A DNA stretch of 64,000 nt from Christiangramia gaetbulicola. GTDB taxonomy: Bacteria > Bacteroidota > Bacteroidia > Flavobacteriales > Flavobacteriaceae. Location: assembly GCF_003054225.1 (NCBI RefSeq), contig NZ_QBKQ01000003.1, forward strand, positions 186,001 through 250,000, written 5' to 3'. The position numbers and the translations under genes were made by a program. The notes below the pieces were generated by a model that did not search any database, was not told where the DNA came from, and saw only the letters and a list, made by a program, of their open reading frames with translations. How positions within the stretch are numbered: the first letter of the stretch is position 1; every line of letters begins with the position of its first letter. This document shows positions 25,671 to 34,770 of the stretch, in pieces.

Positions 25671-26684
25671 ATGCCGAATCCAAGAAAATTACTTTTTCCC
25701 TTTTCCCTCATTTACCATGGCGTGACAAAGGTTCGGAATAAACTTTATGATGCAGATCTTCTAAAATCTGAATCTTACGATTTCCCGGTGATCGCTGTGG
25801 GAAATCTCAACATGGGTGGAACAGGTAAATCTCCAATGATTGAATATTTGCTGAAAATATTAAGCGAAAATAATAAGGTTGCTACCCTTAGTCGTGGTTA
25901 TAAGAGGGATAGCAAGGGTTTTCAACTGGTAAAAGCTGAGGATTCCGTAAATAAGTCAGGAGACGAACCTTTACAGTTCAAAAATAAATATCCTGAGGCT
26001 ATCGTGGCTGTTGATGCGAACAGGAGGGAAGGAATTTCTGAGCTTATGCAATTTTCTCCAGATGTTATTCTGCTTGATGATGCTTTCCAACATAGAAAAG
26101 TCGAGGCAGGTTTCTATATACTTCTAACTGCTTATGGAGATCTTTATGTAGATGACCTGATACTGCCTGCCGGTAATCTAAGGGAGTCTTCTGCAGGAGC
26201 AGAGAGGGCAAACATCATCGTGGTGACCAAATGCCCCGGGAATCTTGGGATTGCTGAAATGGAGAAGATCAGAAAGAGATTAAAGCCAAATTCAGAGCAG
26301 TCTGTTTTTTTTAGTACGATCAAATATTCTGAAAAAATAATTTCTTCAGAAAAGAGTATTAGGATAGAAGATATAAGGGAATCAGAATTTGCGCTCGTGA
26401 CCGGTATTGCCAATCCCAAACCATTGCTGGAGTTCCTAAATGCAAAAGATATTGAGCTGAAGCATTTCAAATTTCCAGACCACCATAATTTCTCTGAAAA
26501 AGAGATCGAGCAATTATCAAAGCAATCCAGGATACTGACTACTGAAAAGGACTATATGAGGCTGAAGGATAAATTGCCTCTGAATAAACTGTATTATCTG
26601 CCTATAGAAGTAGAATTTTTAGGCGGAGGGAAAGCTGATTTTGATAATCAGATCCAAAATTTCATCAATAAAAAAGAGGTGTAA
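25671..26684 (+). CDS. lpxK: Tetraacyldisaccharide 4'-kinase
   Basis: Phosphorylates the 4' position of the lipid A disaccharide precursor at the inner membrane, the sixth step of the Raetz pathway. The protein is 337 residues, with an N-terminal membrane-associating stretch and a P-loop VGNLNMGGTGKSP near residue 45. Further motifs are TLSRGYKRDSKG and LDDAFQHRKVEAG, typical of LpxK. It is a single gene with its terminator overlapping the stop codon. It is divergent from the Nif3-like gene. Confidence 0.94.
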   Translation: MPNPRKLLFPFSLIYHGVTKVRNKLYDADLLKSESYDFPVIAVGNLNMGGTGKSPMIEYLLKILSENNKVATLSRGYKRDSKGFQLVKAEDSVNKSGDEPLQFKNKYPEAIVAVDANRREGISELMQFSPDVILLDDAFQHRKVEAGFYILLTAYGDLYVDDLILPAGNLRESSAGAERANIIVVTKCPGNLGIAEMEKIRKRLKPNSEQSVFFSTIKYSEKIISSEKSIRIEDIRESEFALVTGIANPKPLLEFLNAKDIELKHFKFPDHHNFSEKEIEQLSKQSRILTTEKDYMRLKDKLPLNKLYYLPIEVEFLGGGKADFDNQIQNFINKKEV

Positions 26685-26698
26685 AAACACCTCTTTTT
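26671..26698 (+). terminator. Bidirectional terminator after lpxK
   Basis: AAAGAGGTGT/ACACCTCTTT stem with AAAA loop and T-runs on both strands. It includes the lpxK TAA stop and also faces the converging histidine kinase gene. Confidence 0.85.
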
Positions 26699-26781
26699 CT
26701 TTTTGGCTAATTCAAACTATATAAAAATCTTTTCTATATAATTCAATTTGCCCTATTCTTTACAAAGCGTATGCCAAAAGT

Positions 26782-29013
26782 TTAAACTGCGGTTTCCCTA
26801 GCAGCAAGATATTTATTGATCTTATGGAAGAACTCTTCCGTTTTATATGGTTTAGGAATAATATCGTTAAAACCATTCAGATAGAATTCATCAAGATTAT
26901 CATCCAGGGTCACTGCCGTAAGCGCAATGATCGGAATAGACTCATCAAATTTTCTGATCTCGATGGTGGCTTCAATTCCGCTTATTCCAGGCATATGAAT
27001 ATCCATTAAAATAAGATCGAAATCATTATTCTGTACCTTTTCGATAGCAACGGTTCCGTTATCGGCTACATCACAAATAACCTTATTCTTTTCAAGGATC
27101 TTACGGGTGATCATCTGGTTGATCTTGTTATCCTCTACTACAAGGATACGCTTGTCTTCCATGATGTCGTTGGTAAGTTTGGTTTCATCGATCGCTGGAG
27201 TGGCCGCGGCGACTTTTCTAAGTTCAGCTTCCGGGATCTCAAAATCCAGTTCGAAAGTGAATTTTGAACCTTTTCCAAGATCACTCTCAAGGTCGATCTC
27301 ACTCCCAAGAAGACTTAGTAGGTTCTTAACAATAGATAGCCCCAGTCCGGTTCCTCCAAATTTTCTGTTGATCTGGGTAGAGCCCTGGGTGAAATTGTCG
27401 AAAATCGCTTTCTGCTTTTCTTTTCCAATACCTTCACCGTTATCCTTGATCTCAAATAAAAGAGTGATATTCTTATCTAACTGTTTGGTCTTCTTAACCT
27501 CGATCCAGATATCTCCGTCTTCAGTGAATTTTATGGAATTTCCAATAAGGTTTATAAGTATTTGAGAGATTTTAAGTGGATCTCCGCTCAACTTATTCGG
27601 GATCTCTTCGTCGAAATCGAAGTGTATTTTTGTGTTCCTTTCGTCGGCAGAATTCTTTAAAGCGATAAGAACATCAGACATTCTCTTTTTAAGATCGAAA
27701 TTGGAATTTACAATTTCAACCTTGTTAGCCTCAAGTTTGTTGAGGTCAAGAATGTTATTGATAAGTGATAATAAATATTCACCTGAGAATTTCAGGGAAT
27801 TAAGATGTTCCTTCTGGCTTTCGGTAGGGCTTTCTTCAAGCAAAAGATGGGTGAGCCCCGTTACCGCGTACAATGGTGTTCGTAATTCATGAGTGATCGT
27901 AGTTAGGAATTGAGCTTTTGCCAGTGACGCTTTTTCAGCATTTTCTTTGGCCAGAACCAGTTCAGAATTCTTTTTCTGAAGCAGTTCATTCGCTCTCGCC
28001 CTAAGATTGTTGTTCTTATAAAGAGAAAGGGTTAAAAGAGATAGTATTGTTATTAAAGCAACACTTAAAATCGTGGTGAGTTTATTTACTTTCAGGGTTC
28101 TTTCCTGCTCCGCATTTTGAATAGTTAATTCATCCAGAGTATTTTTTAAAGCATCGACCCCGTATCTGGCATCTGCTTCTTTTGCTAAAGCCTCTTTATT
28201 TGCATTAAATACCTCGTCCCTTTCCTTGTTCATTTTTTGAAGGTAGGCTAGGGCAGCGGCAGGGTTATTTCTTTCTTCTTCGATTTCACTCAGGATACCA
28301 TAAGTATACATGGTCATGCCAGTGAAATTCCCTTTTTCAGCAATTTCTAAGGCTCCTTTTGCGGCTTGTTCGGCCTTCTCAAAATTTCCTTCCATGCTAT
28401 AGGCTCTGGCTAGAAAATAATGCAGGCGGGTAATTTCATATTTATTGGTGCTTCCTTCCAGGTAGATCTCTGCATTATTCAATTCAGACATTGCCCGAGC
28501 ATGGTCTTTTTTACTGAAAAGAAATATGATTGCCTTATTAAGGGCAATTACACCCATTTGCTCTGAATTCTCCTGTTCCTGGTAATACTCCATAGCAAGA
28601 TCCAGATATTTCAACGCACGGTCATTTTCGTCTTTGGAATTCAGTAATTTTCCATACATGATGTAGGAATAATTCAAACCTGCTTTATCTCCAATTTCCC
28701 TTTGGATGGAAATCGCTCTTTCAAGTTGAGTTATACCCTTATCATATTCATGCCGAACACTATACATCCTGGCAAGAATACTACTGGTGAGCGCAATATA
28801 CCGTTTATGGTCTATGCGTTTTGCTAATTCCAGGGACTTATTGAGCTGATTCTGAGCTTTGTCAAAAAGCATCATATCAATAGATTTCTCTGCCTGGCTA
28901 AGTAATTGTTTTATTTGCTCGGGTTCCGGCTGGTTTTCACTAACCTGTGAATCCTGAAATCCAAAGAGCACAAAACAACATGCTAATAAAAAGATAAGCT
29001 TTAAGTTCTTCAT
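26782..29013 (-). CDS. Hybrid histidine kinase with TPR sensor and receiver domain
   Basis: A 743-residue sensor: signal-like N-terminus (1-20), periplasmic TPR-like helical repeats (about 30-300), one membrane helix (311-332), a linker coiled coil, then the dimerisation domain with phospho-acceptor H375 (ITHELRTP). The ATPase domain has N-box NLIGNSIKF, G1 DNGEGIG and G2 GGTGLGLS. A C-terminal receiver carries phospho-acceptor D671 (LILMDIHMPG). No DNA-binding output is fused and no response regulator gene is adjacent, so it is an orphan hybrid kinase. The signal is unknown; the TPR architecture is common in Bacteroidetes sensors. Confidence 0.9.
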   Translation of the reverse strand: MKNLKLIFLLACCFVLFGFQDSQVSENQPEPEQIKQLLSQAEKSIDMMLFDKAQNQLNKSLELAKRIDHKRYIALTSSILARMYSVRHEYDKGITQLERAISIQREIGDKAGLNYSYIMYGKLLNSKDENDRALKYLDLAMEYYQEQENSEQMGVIALNKAIIFLFSKKDHARAMSELNNAEIYLEGSTNKYEITRLHYFLARAYSMEGNFEKAEQAAKGALEIAEKGNFTGMTMYTYGILSEIEEERNNPAAALAYLQKMNKERDEVFNANKEALAKEADARYGVDALKNTLDELTIQNAEQERTLKVNKLTTILSVALITILSLLTLSLYKNNNLRARANELLQKKNSELVLAKENAEKASLAKAQFLTTITHELRTPLYAVTGLTHLLLEESPTESQKEHLNSLKFSGEYLLSLINNILDLNKLEANKVEIVNSNFDLKKRMSDVLIALKNSADERNTKIHFDFDEEIPNKLSGDPLKISQILINLIGNSIKFTEDGDIWIEVKKTKQLDKNITLLFEIKDNGEGIGKEKQKAIFDNFTQGSTQINRKFGGTGLGLSIVKNLLSLLGSEIDLESDLGKGSKFTFELDFEIPEAELRKVAAATPAIDETKLTNDIMEDKRILVVEDNKINQMITRKILEKNKVICDVADNGTVAIEKVQNNDFDLILMDIHMPGISGIEATIEIRKFDESIPIIALTAVTLDDNLDEFYLNGFNDIIPKPYKTEEFFHKINKYLAARETAV

Positions 29014-29055
29014 TCGGGAAAAATAGCAAGAAGCTGTTAATGTCGTTAAATATAG

Positions 29056-30063
29056 CTATTTATCGTTAATGAGTGAAATTAAATCGATAAGACGATTTGA
29101 GTAGCCAATTTCGTTGTCATACCAGCCGATCAATTTTACCAGTTTTCCACCTATTACTGAGGTCATTTGAGCATCAAAAATGCAACTATGACTGTTGTCT
29201 AGAATATCTATGGAAACTATTGGATCTTCAGTATATTCAATAATACCCTTCATATAGCTCTCAGAAGCCTTTTTAAAGAGGGCGTTAACTTCTTCGATAC
29301 TGGTATCTTTATTTACATTAAGGGTCATATCGGTTAGGGATCCATTAGGAACAGGAACCCTAATACCGCAACCTCCAATCACCTCACTAAGCTTTGGGAA
29401 AATACTTGTTAAAGCTTTTGCAGCCCCAGTAGTAGTAGGAATAATAGACTGAGCGGCAGCACGACTTCTCCTAAGGTCTCTATGTGGTTTGTCGTGCAGG
29501 CTTTGGTCTGATGTGTATGAGTGAACTGTAGTGATGTAAGCCTGCGTTACTTCCAGGTGATCATTGATCACTTTAAGCATTGGAGCGGCATTATTAGTGG
29601 TACAGGAGGCATTAGATATGATCATTTCTGAGCCATCGAGAATATCATCGTTGACTCCCAGAACAACCATTTTAATATTATCATCCTGCGGCGGAACCGA
29701 AAGAATTACCTTTCTAACTCCGTCTTTTAAATGGCCTTTTAAAGTTTCTTCAGTTTTGAACTTTCCGGAAGCTTCAACAACGCATTCTACCCCATACTCA
29801 TTCCAGGGAATACCAGCCGGATCTTTATGATTTAGAAGAGGAATTTTTCTTCCATTCACAACGATCTCAGAATCGGTCGAAGACACTTCAGCCTTCAGGG
29901 TTCTGTGAATACTGTCGTATTTTAAGAGATGCGCCAGGCTTTTAGCGTCATGAATATCATTAATGGCAACGACCTTGATCACGGGATGATCAAGAAGAAT
30001 TCTGAAAAGATTTCGCCCTATCCTGCCAAAACCATTAATGGCAATATTAATTGTTTTAGCCAT
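29056..30063 (-). CDS. gap: Glyceraldehyde-3-phosphate dehydrogenase, type I
   Basis: Catalyses the NAD-dependent phosphorylation of glyceraldehyde-3-phosphate in glycolysis. Of 335 residues, the N-terminal Rossmann motif is INGFGRIGRN, Asp36 (AINDIHD) fits NAD preference, catalytic Cys154 lies in SNASCTTNNAAP and the paired His in TVHSYTSDQ. The start is 10 bp after the stop of lipA, so they are co-transcribed. Other gap copies elsewhere in the genome cannot be excluded. Confidence 0.96.
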   Translation of the reverse strand: MAKTINIAINGFGRIGRNLFRILLDHPVIKVVAINDIHDAKSLAHLLKYDSIHRTLKAEVSSTDSEIVVNGRKIPLLNHKDPAGIPWNEYGVECVVEASGKFKTEETLKGHLKDGVRKVILSVPPQDDNIKMVVLGVNDDILDGSEMIISNASCTTNNAAPMLKVINDHLEVTQAYITTVHSYTSDQSLHDKPHRDLRRSRAAAQSIIPTTTGAAKALTSIFPKLSEVIGGCGIRVPVPNGSLTDMTLNVNKDTSIEEVNALFKKASESYMKGIIEYTEDPIVSIDILDNSHSCIFDAQMTSVIGGKLVKLIGWYDNEIGYSNRLIDLISLINDK

Positions 30064-30073
30064 TATTCAGTGA

Positions 30074-30955
30074 CTAATTAATATGTTTCTGTGCTTTGTA
30101 TGAAGATCTAACCAGGGCGCTGCTTTCAACATGTCTGAATCCTAGATCCAGCCCTATTTCTTCATATTTTTTGAATTGGTCTGGAGTGATAAATTGCTTA
30201 ACCGGTAAGTGTTTTTTACTAGGCTGTAAATACTGGCCAATAGTAACTACGTCTACTCCGGCTTCTCTTAGATCTTTAAGGGTTTGGATCACTTCTTCTT
30301 CCTGTTCTCCAAGGCCTAGCATGATCCCAGATTTGGTTCTTCTAATACCATTATCCTTAAGATATTTTAAAACAGCAAGGCTTCGATCGTATTTTGCCTG
30401 AATTCTAACTTCTCTGGTAAGTCTTTTTACAGTCTCCATATTGTGAGAAACCACCTCTGGCATCACTTCAATGATCCTGTCTATATTTCTTTCGTTCCCC
30501 TGGAAATCTGGAATAAGTGTTTCCAGTGTAGTTTCCGGGTTCATTCTTCTAATTGCCTTTACAGTTTCAGCCCAGATAATAGATCCCATATCTTTAAGGT
30601 CGTCACGGTCTACGCTTGTTACCACGGCATGCTTGATCTGCATTAATTTAATGGATCTCGCAACTTTTTCTGGTTCATCCCAATCTACAGTTTCCGGTCT
30701 TCCGGTCTTAACGCCGCAAAAACCACATGACCTGGTACAAACATTACCAAGGATCATAAAGGTAGCCGTACCTTCACTCCAGCATTCACCCATATTAGGG
30801 CAACTACCAGAGGTGCAGATAGTATGAAGATCATACTTATCTACCAGGCTCCTTAATTCGGTATATTTCTTACCGGTAGGAAGTTTAACTCTAAGCCATT
30901 TTGGTTTTGGCTTTCTTTCTGTTTTGGATTTTACGGGCGCAACGTCTGTATTCAT
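30074..30955 (-). CDS. lipA: Lipoyl synthase
   Basis: A radical-SAM enzyme that inserts two sulfurs into octanoyl chains on lipoyl-dependent proteins. Of 293 residues, the auxiliary cluster cysteines are C47, C52 and C58 ([12 protein letters not shown]), the radical-SAM cluster is C73xxxC77xxC80 (CTRSCGFC), and the C-terminal RSSY motif supplies the Ser ligand. It is the first gene of a lipA-gap pair, with an exact TATCTTTG -7 element 18 bp upstream. Confidence 0.97.
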   Translation of the reverse strand: MNTDVAPVKSKTERKPKPKWLRVKLPTGKKYTELRSLVDKYDLHTICTSGSCPNMGECWSEGTATFMILGNVCTRSCGFCGVKTGRPETVDWDEPEKVARSIKLMQIKHAVVTSVDRDDLKDMGSIIWAETVKAIRRMNPETTLETLIPDFQGNERNIDRIIEVMPEVVSHNMETVKRLTREVRIQAKYDRSLAVLKYLKDNGIRRTKSGIMLGLGEQEEEVIQTLKDLREAGVDVVTIGQYLQPSKKHLPVKQFITPDQFKKYEEIGLDLGFRHVESSALVRSSYKAQKHIN

Positions 30956-30972
30956 AGCAAAAATCTGAGTTT

Positions 30973-30980
30973 CAAAGATA
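30973..30980 (-). promoter_or_regulatory. -7 element of the lipA-gap promoter
   Basis: TATCTTTG on the minus strand matches TAnnTTTG exactly, 17 bp before the lipA ATG. The -33 position is TTAT, a weak match. Confidence 0.5.
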
Positions 30981-31032
30981 CAATAATATCATGAACTGCA
31001 TAAATTAGACTCGGTAGGATTTAAATCCTTAC

Positions 31033-31602
31033 TTAGCTCTTTCTAAGTTCGATAATTTCTGCCAGAAGCTTCTTCGCTCTTAGCAGTTTAACCTTGATAT
31101 TATTCATAGGCTCATCGAGGATAGCAGCAATTTCTTTATAAGATTTCTCCTGAAAAAACCTAAGATTGATCACTTGTTGATAATGCGGTTTCAATTGCTT
31201 GATATCTGCAAGAAGTTGCTCTAGGTTCTGTTCCTTGATCAATTTATCTTCTATGCCGGGGGTTTCATCAGCGATCTCATAAACCCTTTCTTCATCCTGC
31301 ATGGAGGTACGCGACCTGATGGAAGCATTTTTCTTTCTAACCTGGTCTATGTGAATGTTTTTGGAAATGGCAATAAGCCAGGTGGTAAACGAGTAATTTT
31401 CATCAAAACTCTCTATTTTGTTGAAAGCTTTAGAAAATGTCTGAATGGTGATATCTTCAGACTCATATTCGTTTTTGGTCTTCTTAAGCTGAAAACCGTA
31501 GACATCGTTCCAGTATTTATCCAGAAGATAGTTGAAAGCCGATTGACTCCCGTTTTTTGCCTCCCTGATCTTATCAAGAAGATGGTCAGGATTTATTTCC
31601 AA
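31033..31602 (-). CDS. RNA polymerase sigma factor, ECF type
   Basis: A 189-residue sigma-70-family factor with region 2 (YNYLLDKYWNDVYGFQLKK... DITIQTFSKAFNKIESF) and region 4 (YQQVINLRFFQEKSYKEIAAILDEPMNNIKVKLLRAKKLL). There is no region 1 or 3, which defines the extracytoplasmic-function class. The start lies inside the 3' end of the upstream glycosyltransferase gene (10-bp overlap). No anti-sigma gene or TonB transducer is adjacent, unlike many Bacteroidetes ECF systems. Confidence 0.92.
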   Translation of the reverse strand: MEINPDHLLDKIREAKNGSQSAFNYLLDKYWNDVYGFQLKKTKNEYESEDITIQTFSKAFNKIESFDENYSFTTWLIAISKNIHIDQVRKKNASIRSRTSMQDEERVYEIADETPGIEDKLIKEQNLEQLLADIKQLKPHYQQVINLRFFQEKSYKEIAAILDEPMNNIKVKLLRAKKLLAEIIELRKS

Positions 31603-32696
31603 TGCTTAGGTTTTGAGATGAGGTTAGCTATAAAGATAGCTAATTGCATGAAAATCAAAAAAAGATCAAAAAATGGAAATAACCAAACCACGTCACTTTC
31701 ATTTAATTTCTTTCCTGCTTTAATGTATACAAAGGCTTCGGTGATAAGTTTTAGGGCCAGAATACCAAGAGCAATCTGTGGATAAACCTGCAAGATCATC
31801 ATAGCCGTAAATAGCACCCAGAAGATTACTCTGAAAGTGAAAAAAGTTCCAAGTAATACTTTGTGTTTAGTCTTATAATGTCCGGCTACTGAAACATGCC
31901 TGCGTTTTTGGTGAAACCACTCGCCAAAACTGCTTTTAGGAACACTTCTCGTAATGGCATCTGGATGAAAACAAATAGCCGTATTGTCTGGGGTAGAAGC
32001 TTCGTTCACAAAAAGATCATCGTCGCCAGACCTTAAATGAAGATGATTCGCAAAGCCTTTCATTTCATAGAATTTCGTAGAAGTATAGGCAAGATTTCTC
32101 CCTACACCCATATAAGGGGAACCTAATTTAGCGTAAGAAAAATATTGAATCGCAGTTAGTAAGGTCTCGAAGCGTATAAGTTTGTTCAGTAAGCTTCCCG
32201 AATGCTGAAAATATCCCCCATAACCTAGCACGATAGAGCTACCAGGTTGAAAATTTGCCGACATTTCCCTGATCCAGTTCTTGGTCTGGGGCGCACAATC
32301 GGCATCGGTAAATAAAAGATGAGTGTTTTTCGCCTTTTTGATGCCTAGGGTTAAGGCATATTTTTTATTTGCCCAGAACGCTTCGTTGTTCTGAACATTT
32401 ACAATTTTAATTCTCGGGTCTGTTTTCTGAAAGTCTTCAATTATTTCCAGAGTTCCATCTGTAGAAGCGTCGTTTATAACGATCACCTCAAACTCCGGGT
32501 AATCCTGTTCCAGAATGGCCGGCAAGAAATTCTTTAGATTTTCCTCCTCATTCTTTGCGCAGATGATCACTGAAACCGGGACTTCAGGATGTATCTTGGA
32601 TTTTATGCCAGAAGTGGCAAATGAGAAAAATGAAAAAAAGTAGAGTAGATTAACTAAGCTTACAACAATAAACAGCCCCAATAAAATTGCTCCCAT
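31593..32696 (-). CDS. Membrane glycosyltransferase, GT2 family
   Basis: A 367-residue processive-type family 2 glycosyltransferase. An N-terminal membrane helix precedes the GT-A domain, with VSVIICAKNEEENL, INDASTDGT, DADCAPQTK (metal-binding DxD) and QKRRH (a QxxRW-like acceptor motif). At least two membrane helices close the C-terminus. It probably builds an envelope glycan or glycolipid. Donor and product are unknown. It lies between a small membrane protein gene (5 bp upstream) and the sigma factor gene. Confidence 0.9.
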   Translation of the reverse strand: MGAILLGLFIVVSLVNLLYFFSFFSFATSGIKSKIHPEVPVSVIICAKNEEENLKNFLPAILEQDYPEFEVIVINDASTDGTLEIIEDFQKTDPRIKIVNVQNNEAFWANKKYALTLGIKKAKNTHLLFTDADCAPQTKNWIREMSANFQPGSSIVLGYGGYFQHSGSLLNKLIRFETLLTAIQYFSYAKLGSPYMGVGRNLAYTSTKFYEMKGFANHLHLRSGDDDLFVNEASTPDNTAICFHPDAITRSVPKSSFGEWFHQKRRHVSVAGHYKTKHKVLLGTFFTFRVIFWVLFTAMMILQVYPQIALGILALKLITEAFVYIKAGKKLNESDVVWLFPFFDLFLIFMQLAIFIANLISKPKHWK

Positions 32697-32701
32697 TCAG
32701 C

Positions 32702-32908
32702 TTAAACAGTCTTTGGTTTATCTGAACAGTTTTCAATTTCATCTGGTAATTTACCACAGAAGCTGCAGGGTTCTCCAGATTTGTTTAGGTAAGGATTCTG
32801 GCTGGCGCAGGTTCCGGCAAACTTTCCGTCCTTTTTTCCCCAGATTTTAATAGCGATCCCCGCGAAAGCGAGACCTAGTAATATTATGCTTATTATTAAA
32901 AGTTTCAT
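32702..32908 (-). CDS. Small membrane-anchored protein with four Cys
   Basis: 68 residues: an N-terminal membrane helix (LLIISIILLGLAFAGIAIKIW) followed by a short Cys-rich tail, CASQNPYLNKSGEPCSFCGKLP, ending with another Cys. The spacing CSFC suggests a metal or disulfide site. Start MKLL is preferred to an upstream TTG-like extension (to 32971), since the conserved hydrophobic part follows it directly and the promoter lies in between. It is the first gene of an operon with the glycosyltransferase and sigma factor genes. Members of this kind are usually called membrane or secreted protein; function is unknown. Confidence 0.75.
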   Translation of the reverse strand: MKLLIISIILLGLAFAGIAIKIWGKKDGKFAGTCASQNPYLNKSGEPCSFCGKLPDEIENCSDKPKTV

Positions 32909-32926
32909 GTCCTTAAGATTCTGATG

Positions 32927-32957
32927 CAAAAATAACAATAAAAAAAAGCAACTAAAA
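32927..32957 (-). promoter_or_regulatory. Candidate promoter of the small membrane protein-GT-sigma operon
   Basis: TATTTTTG (32934-32927 on the minus strand) is an exact -7 match with TTTT at the -33 position 19 bp upstream. Its location excludes the longer reading frame start at 32971. Confidence 0.5.
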
Positions 32958-33076
32958 ATAGGACGTGTCATTAATATAGTCTTTACACTATTTAACTAAA
33001 CTTTAATCAAAAAAGAAGCTATAAAAGGCTTTTGCACAATATCTTGCACCGTTAACACTAAAAAAAGACTATAATT

Positions 33077-33694
33077 ATGAAAATTAAAATGTTATTTACG
33101 GTTCTTGCTCTTTCTGCAATCGTTTTCACTTCATGTGAAGATAATAAGAAAAAGGAACAGGCAGAGAAAGAACGCATGGAACAAATGGAAGCTGAGAAAG
33201 AAGCTGAAATGCAGGCCGAAAAAGAAAAAATGGAAATGGAATCCAACAGTATTGCTGCAAAAGCAATGGAGACCGATACCTTAAGTACTTTGGTAACTGC
33301 ATTGAAAGCTGCTGAACTGGCTGAAATGTTTAAAACTGAAGAAGGACCATTTACAGTATTCGCTCCACATAACGCTGCTTTTAATAAAGTAGATAAAGCG
33401 ACTTTAGAATCACTTCTTAAACCAGAGAATAAAGAAAAACTTGCCGACGTCTTAAAATATCATGTTGTTTCTGGAGAGGTAACTTCTCAACAACTGGTGC
33501 AGGCGATCCAGGATAACGATGGTAAATATGAAATTTCTACTGTAGGTGGAGGAAAATTAGTAGCTTCTATCGAAGGTGAAAATGTGATCCTTACAGATGA
33601 AAATGGAAATAAAGCAACAGTGGTTATGACAGATGTAGATGCTTCAAACGGAGTTGTACATGTAATTGACGCTGTAGTAATGAAAAAAGCTTAA
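33077..33694 (+). CDS. Fasciclin-domain lipoprotein
   Basis: A 205-residue lipoprotein: signal peptide with lipobox FTSC (Cys20), an extremely charged Glu/Lys/Met helical stalk (about 22-75), then one FAS1 domain (80-205) with the H1 motif TVFAPHNAAFNKV and H2-like VVHVIDAVVM. FAS1 domains mediate adhesion in secreted proteins. It is anchored outside the cytoplasm. It is transcribed alone and ends in a strong terminator facing murB. Confidence 0.9.
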   Translation: MKIKMLFTVLALSAIVFTSCEDNKKKEQAEKERMEQMEAEKEAEMQAEKEKMEMESNSIAAKAMETDTLSTLVTALKAAELAEMFKTEEGPFTVFAPHNAAFNKVDKATLESLLKPENKEKLADVLKYHVVSGEVTSQQLVQAIQDNDGKYEISTVGGGKLVASIEGENVILTDENGNKATVVMTDVDASNGVVHVIDAVVMKKA

Positions 33695-33720
33695 GAAATT
33701 TACTTTCTTAAATAAGAAAT

Positions 33721-33758
33721 AACCGGGAAACGCGATGATCGTATTTCCCGGTTTTTTT
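33721..33758 (+). terminator. Terminator of the fasciclin gene
   Basis: AACCGGGAAA/TTTCCCGGTT perfect 10-bp stem and a T-run that reaches the last codons of the converging murB. Confidence 0.85.
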
Positions 33759-34770
33759 ATATGATATTCACTTCAGCTTCCAGGTCTATACCAAATTTAT
33801 TTTTGATAGTTTGCTGGATGTTTTTTGAAAGTGACAGTATTTCCTGTCCGGTCGCAGCGCCATAATTTACCAATACCAATGCCTGGTCTTTATGAACTCC
33901 TGCGTCTCCGCTTCTGTAACCTTTAAATCCTGCCTGGTCTATAAGCCAGCCCGCCGGTACCTTTATTTCGTTATCTGAAACATGGTAGGAGGGAACTCCA
34001 GGATGTTCAGTTTCTAATTTCTCGAACTGCTCTTTACTAATTATTGGATTCTTAAAAAAACTACCGCTGTTCCCTATCTTCTTGGGATCTGGCAATTTTG
34101 AGTTCCTTATAGCGATGACCGCCTTAGATATATCCTGAATTGTTGGTGAAGCAATTTCTTGTTTTTCCAATTCAGACCTGATTGCCCCATATTCTGTATG
34201 AAGCTTATGATCCTTTTTGGTTAACCTGAATTTTACCGAGGTAATGATGTATTGACCTTTTAGTCTATTTTTAAAAACAGAATTTCGATAATCAAAATCA
34301 CAATCCTCGAGGCTGAATTCCTTTTCCTCCAGGGTTTGCACATTCATGGCCTTGCAGCTTAAAAAACTGTCTTTAAGCTCCACTCCATAAGCTCCTATAT
34401 TCTGAATAGGGGCGGTGCCCACGTTTCCAGGAATAAGTGATAGATTTTCAAGTCCGCCAAAATCCTGTTCCAGAGTCCATAAAACAAACTTATGCCAGTT
34501 TTCACCCGCAGCTGCCTGAACGATCACTTCGTTCTCGTCTTCAGAAATGATCTCTTTACCTTTAAGAGCAATGTGAATAACAGTTTTGCTGATATCCTGC
34601 GTTAAAAGCATATTGCTGCCGCCACCAAGAACAAATAATTCTGATGCGTAATTTTTTCTAAGAACGGTTCTAAGGTCATCAAGGTTTTTAATGGAAACGA
34701 ATTTCCCGGCCTTGACGTCTATGCCGAAACTATTGTAATCTTTCAGAGAAAAATTGCGCAGAACCTGCAT
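33757..34770 (-). CDS. murB: UDP-N-acetylenolpyruvoylglucosamine reductase
   Basis: Reduces the enolpyruvyl group to form UDP-MurNAc in peptidoglycan synthesis, using FAD and NADPH. At 337 residues it is of the longer (type I, E. coli-like) class. The FAD-binding region is LFVLGGGSNMLLTQD, the substrate loop IPGNVGTAPIQNIGAYG, and the catalytic Ser lies in GNSGSFFKNP. Its start overlaps the stop of the aminotransferase gene by 1 bp, indicating one operon. Confidence 0.96.
   Translation of the reverse strand: MQVLRNFSLKDYNSFGIDVKAGKFVSIKNLDDLRTVLRKNYASELFVLGGGSNMLLTQDISKTVIHIALKGKEIISEDENEVIVQAAAGENWHKFVLWTLEQDFGGLENLSLIPGNVGTAPIQNIGAYGVELKDSFLSCKAMNVQTLEEKEFSLEDCDFDYRNSVFKNRLKGQYIITSVKFRLTKKDHKLHTEYGAIRSELEKQEIASPTIQDISKAVIAIRNSKLPDPKKIGNSGSFFKNPIISKEQFEKLETEHPGVPSYHVSDNEIKVPAGWLIDQAGFKGYRSGDAGVHKDQALVLVNYGAATGQEILSLSKNIQQTIKNKFGIDLEAEVNII

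Noticed and set aside
32909-32971. Longer start of the small Cys-rich membrane protein
   Set aside because: It would contain the exact -7 promoter element, and the family-like part starts at MKLL.
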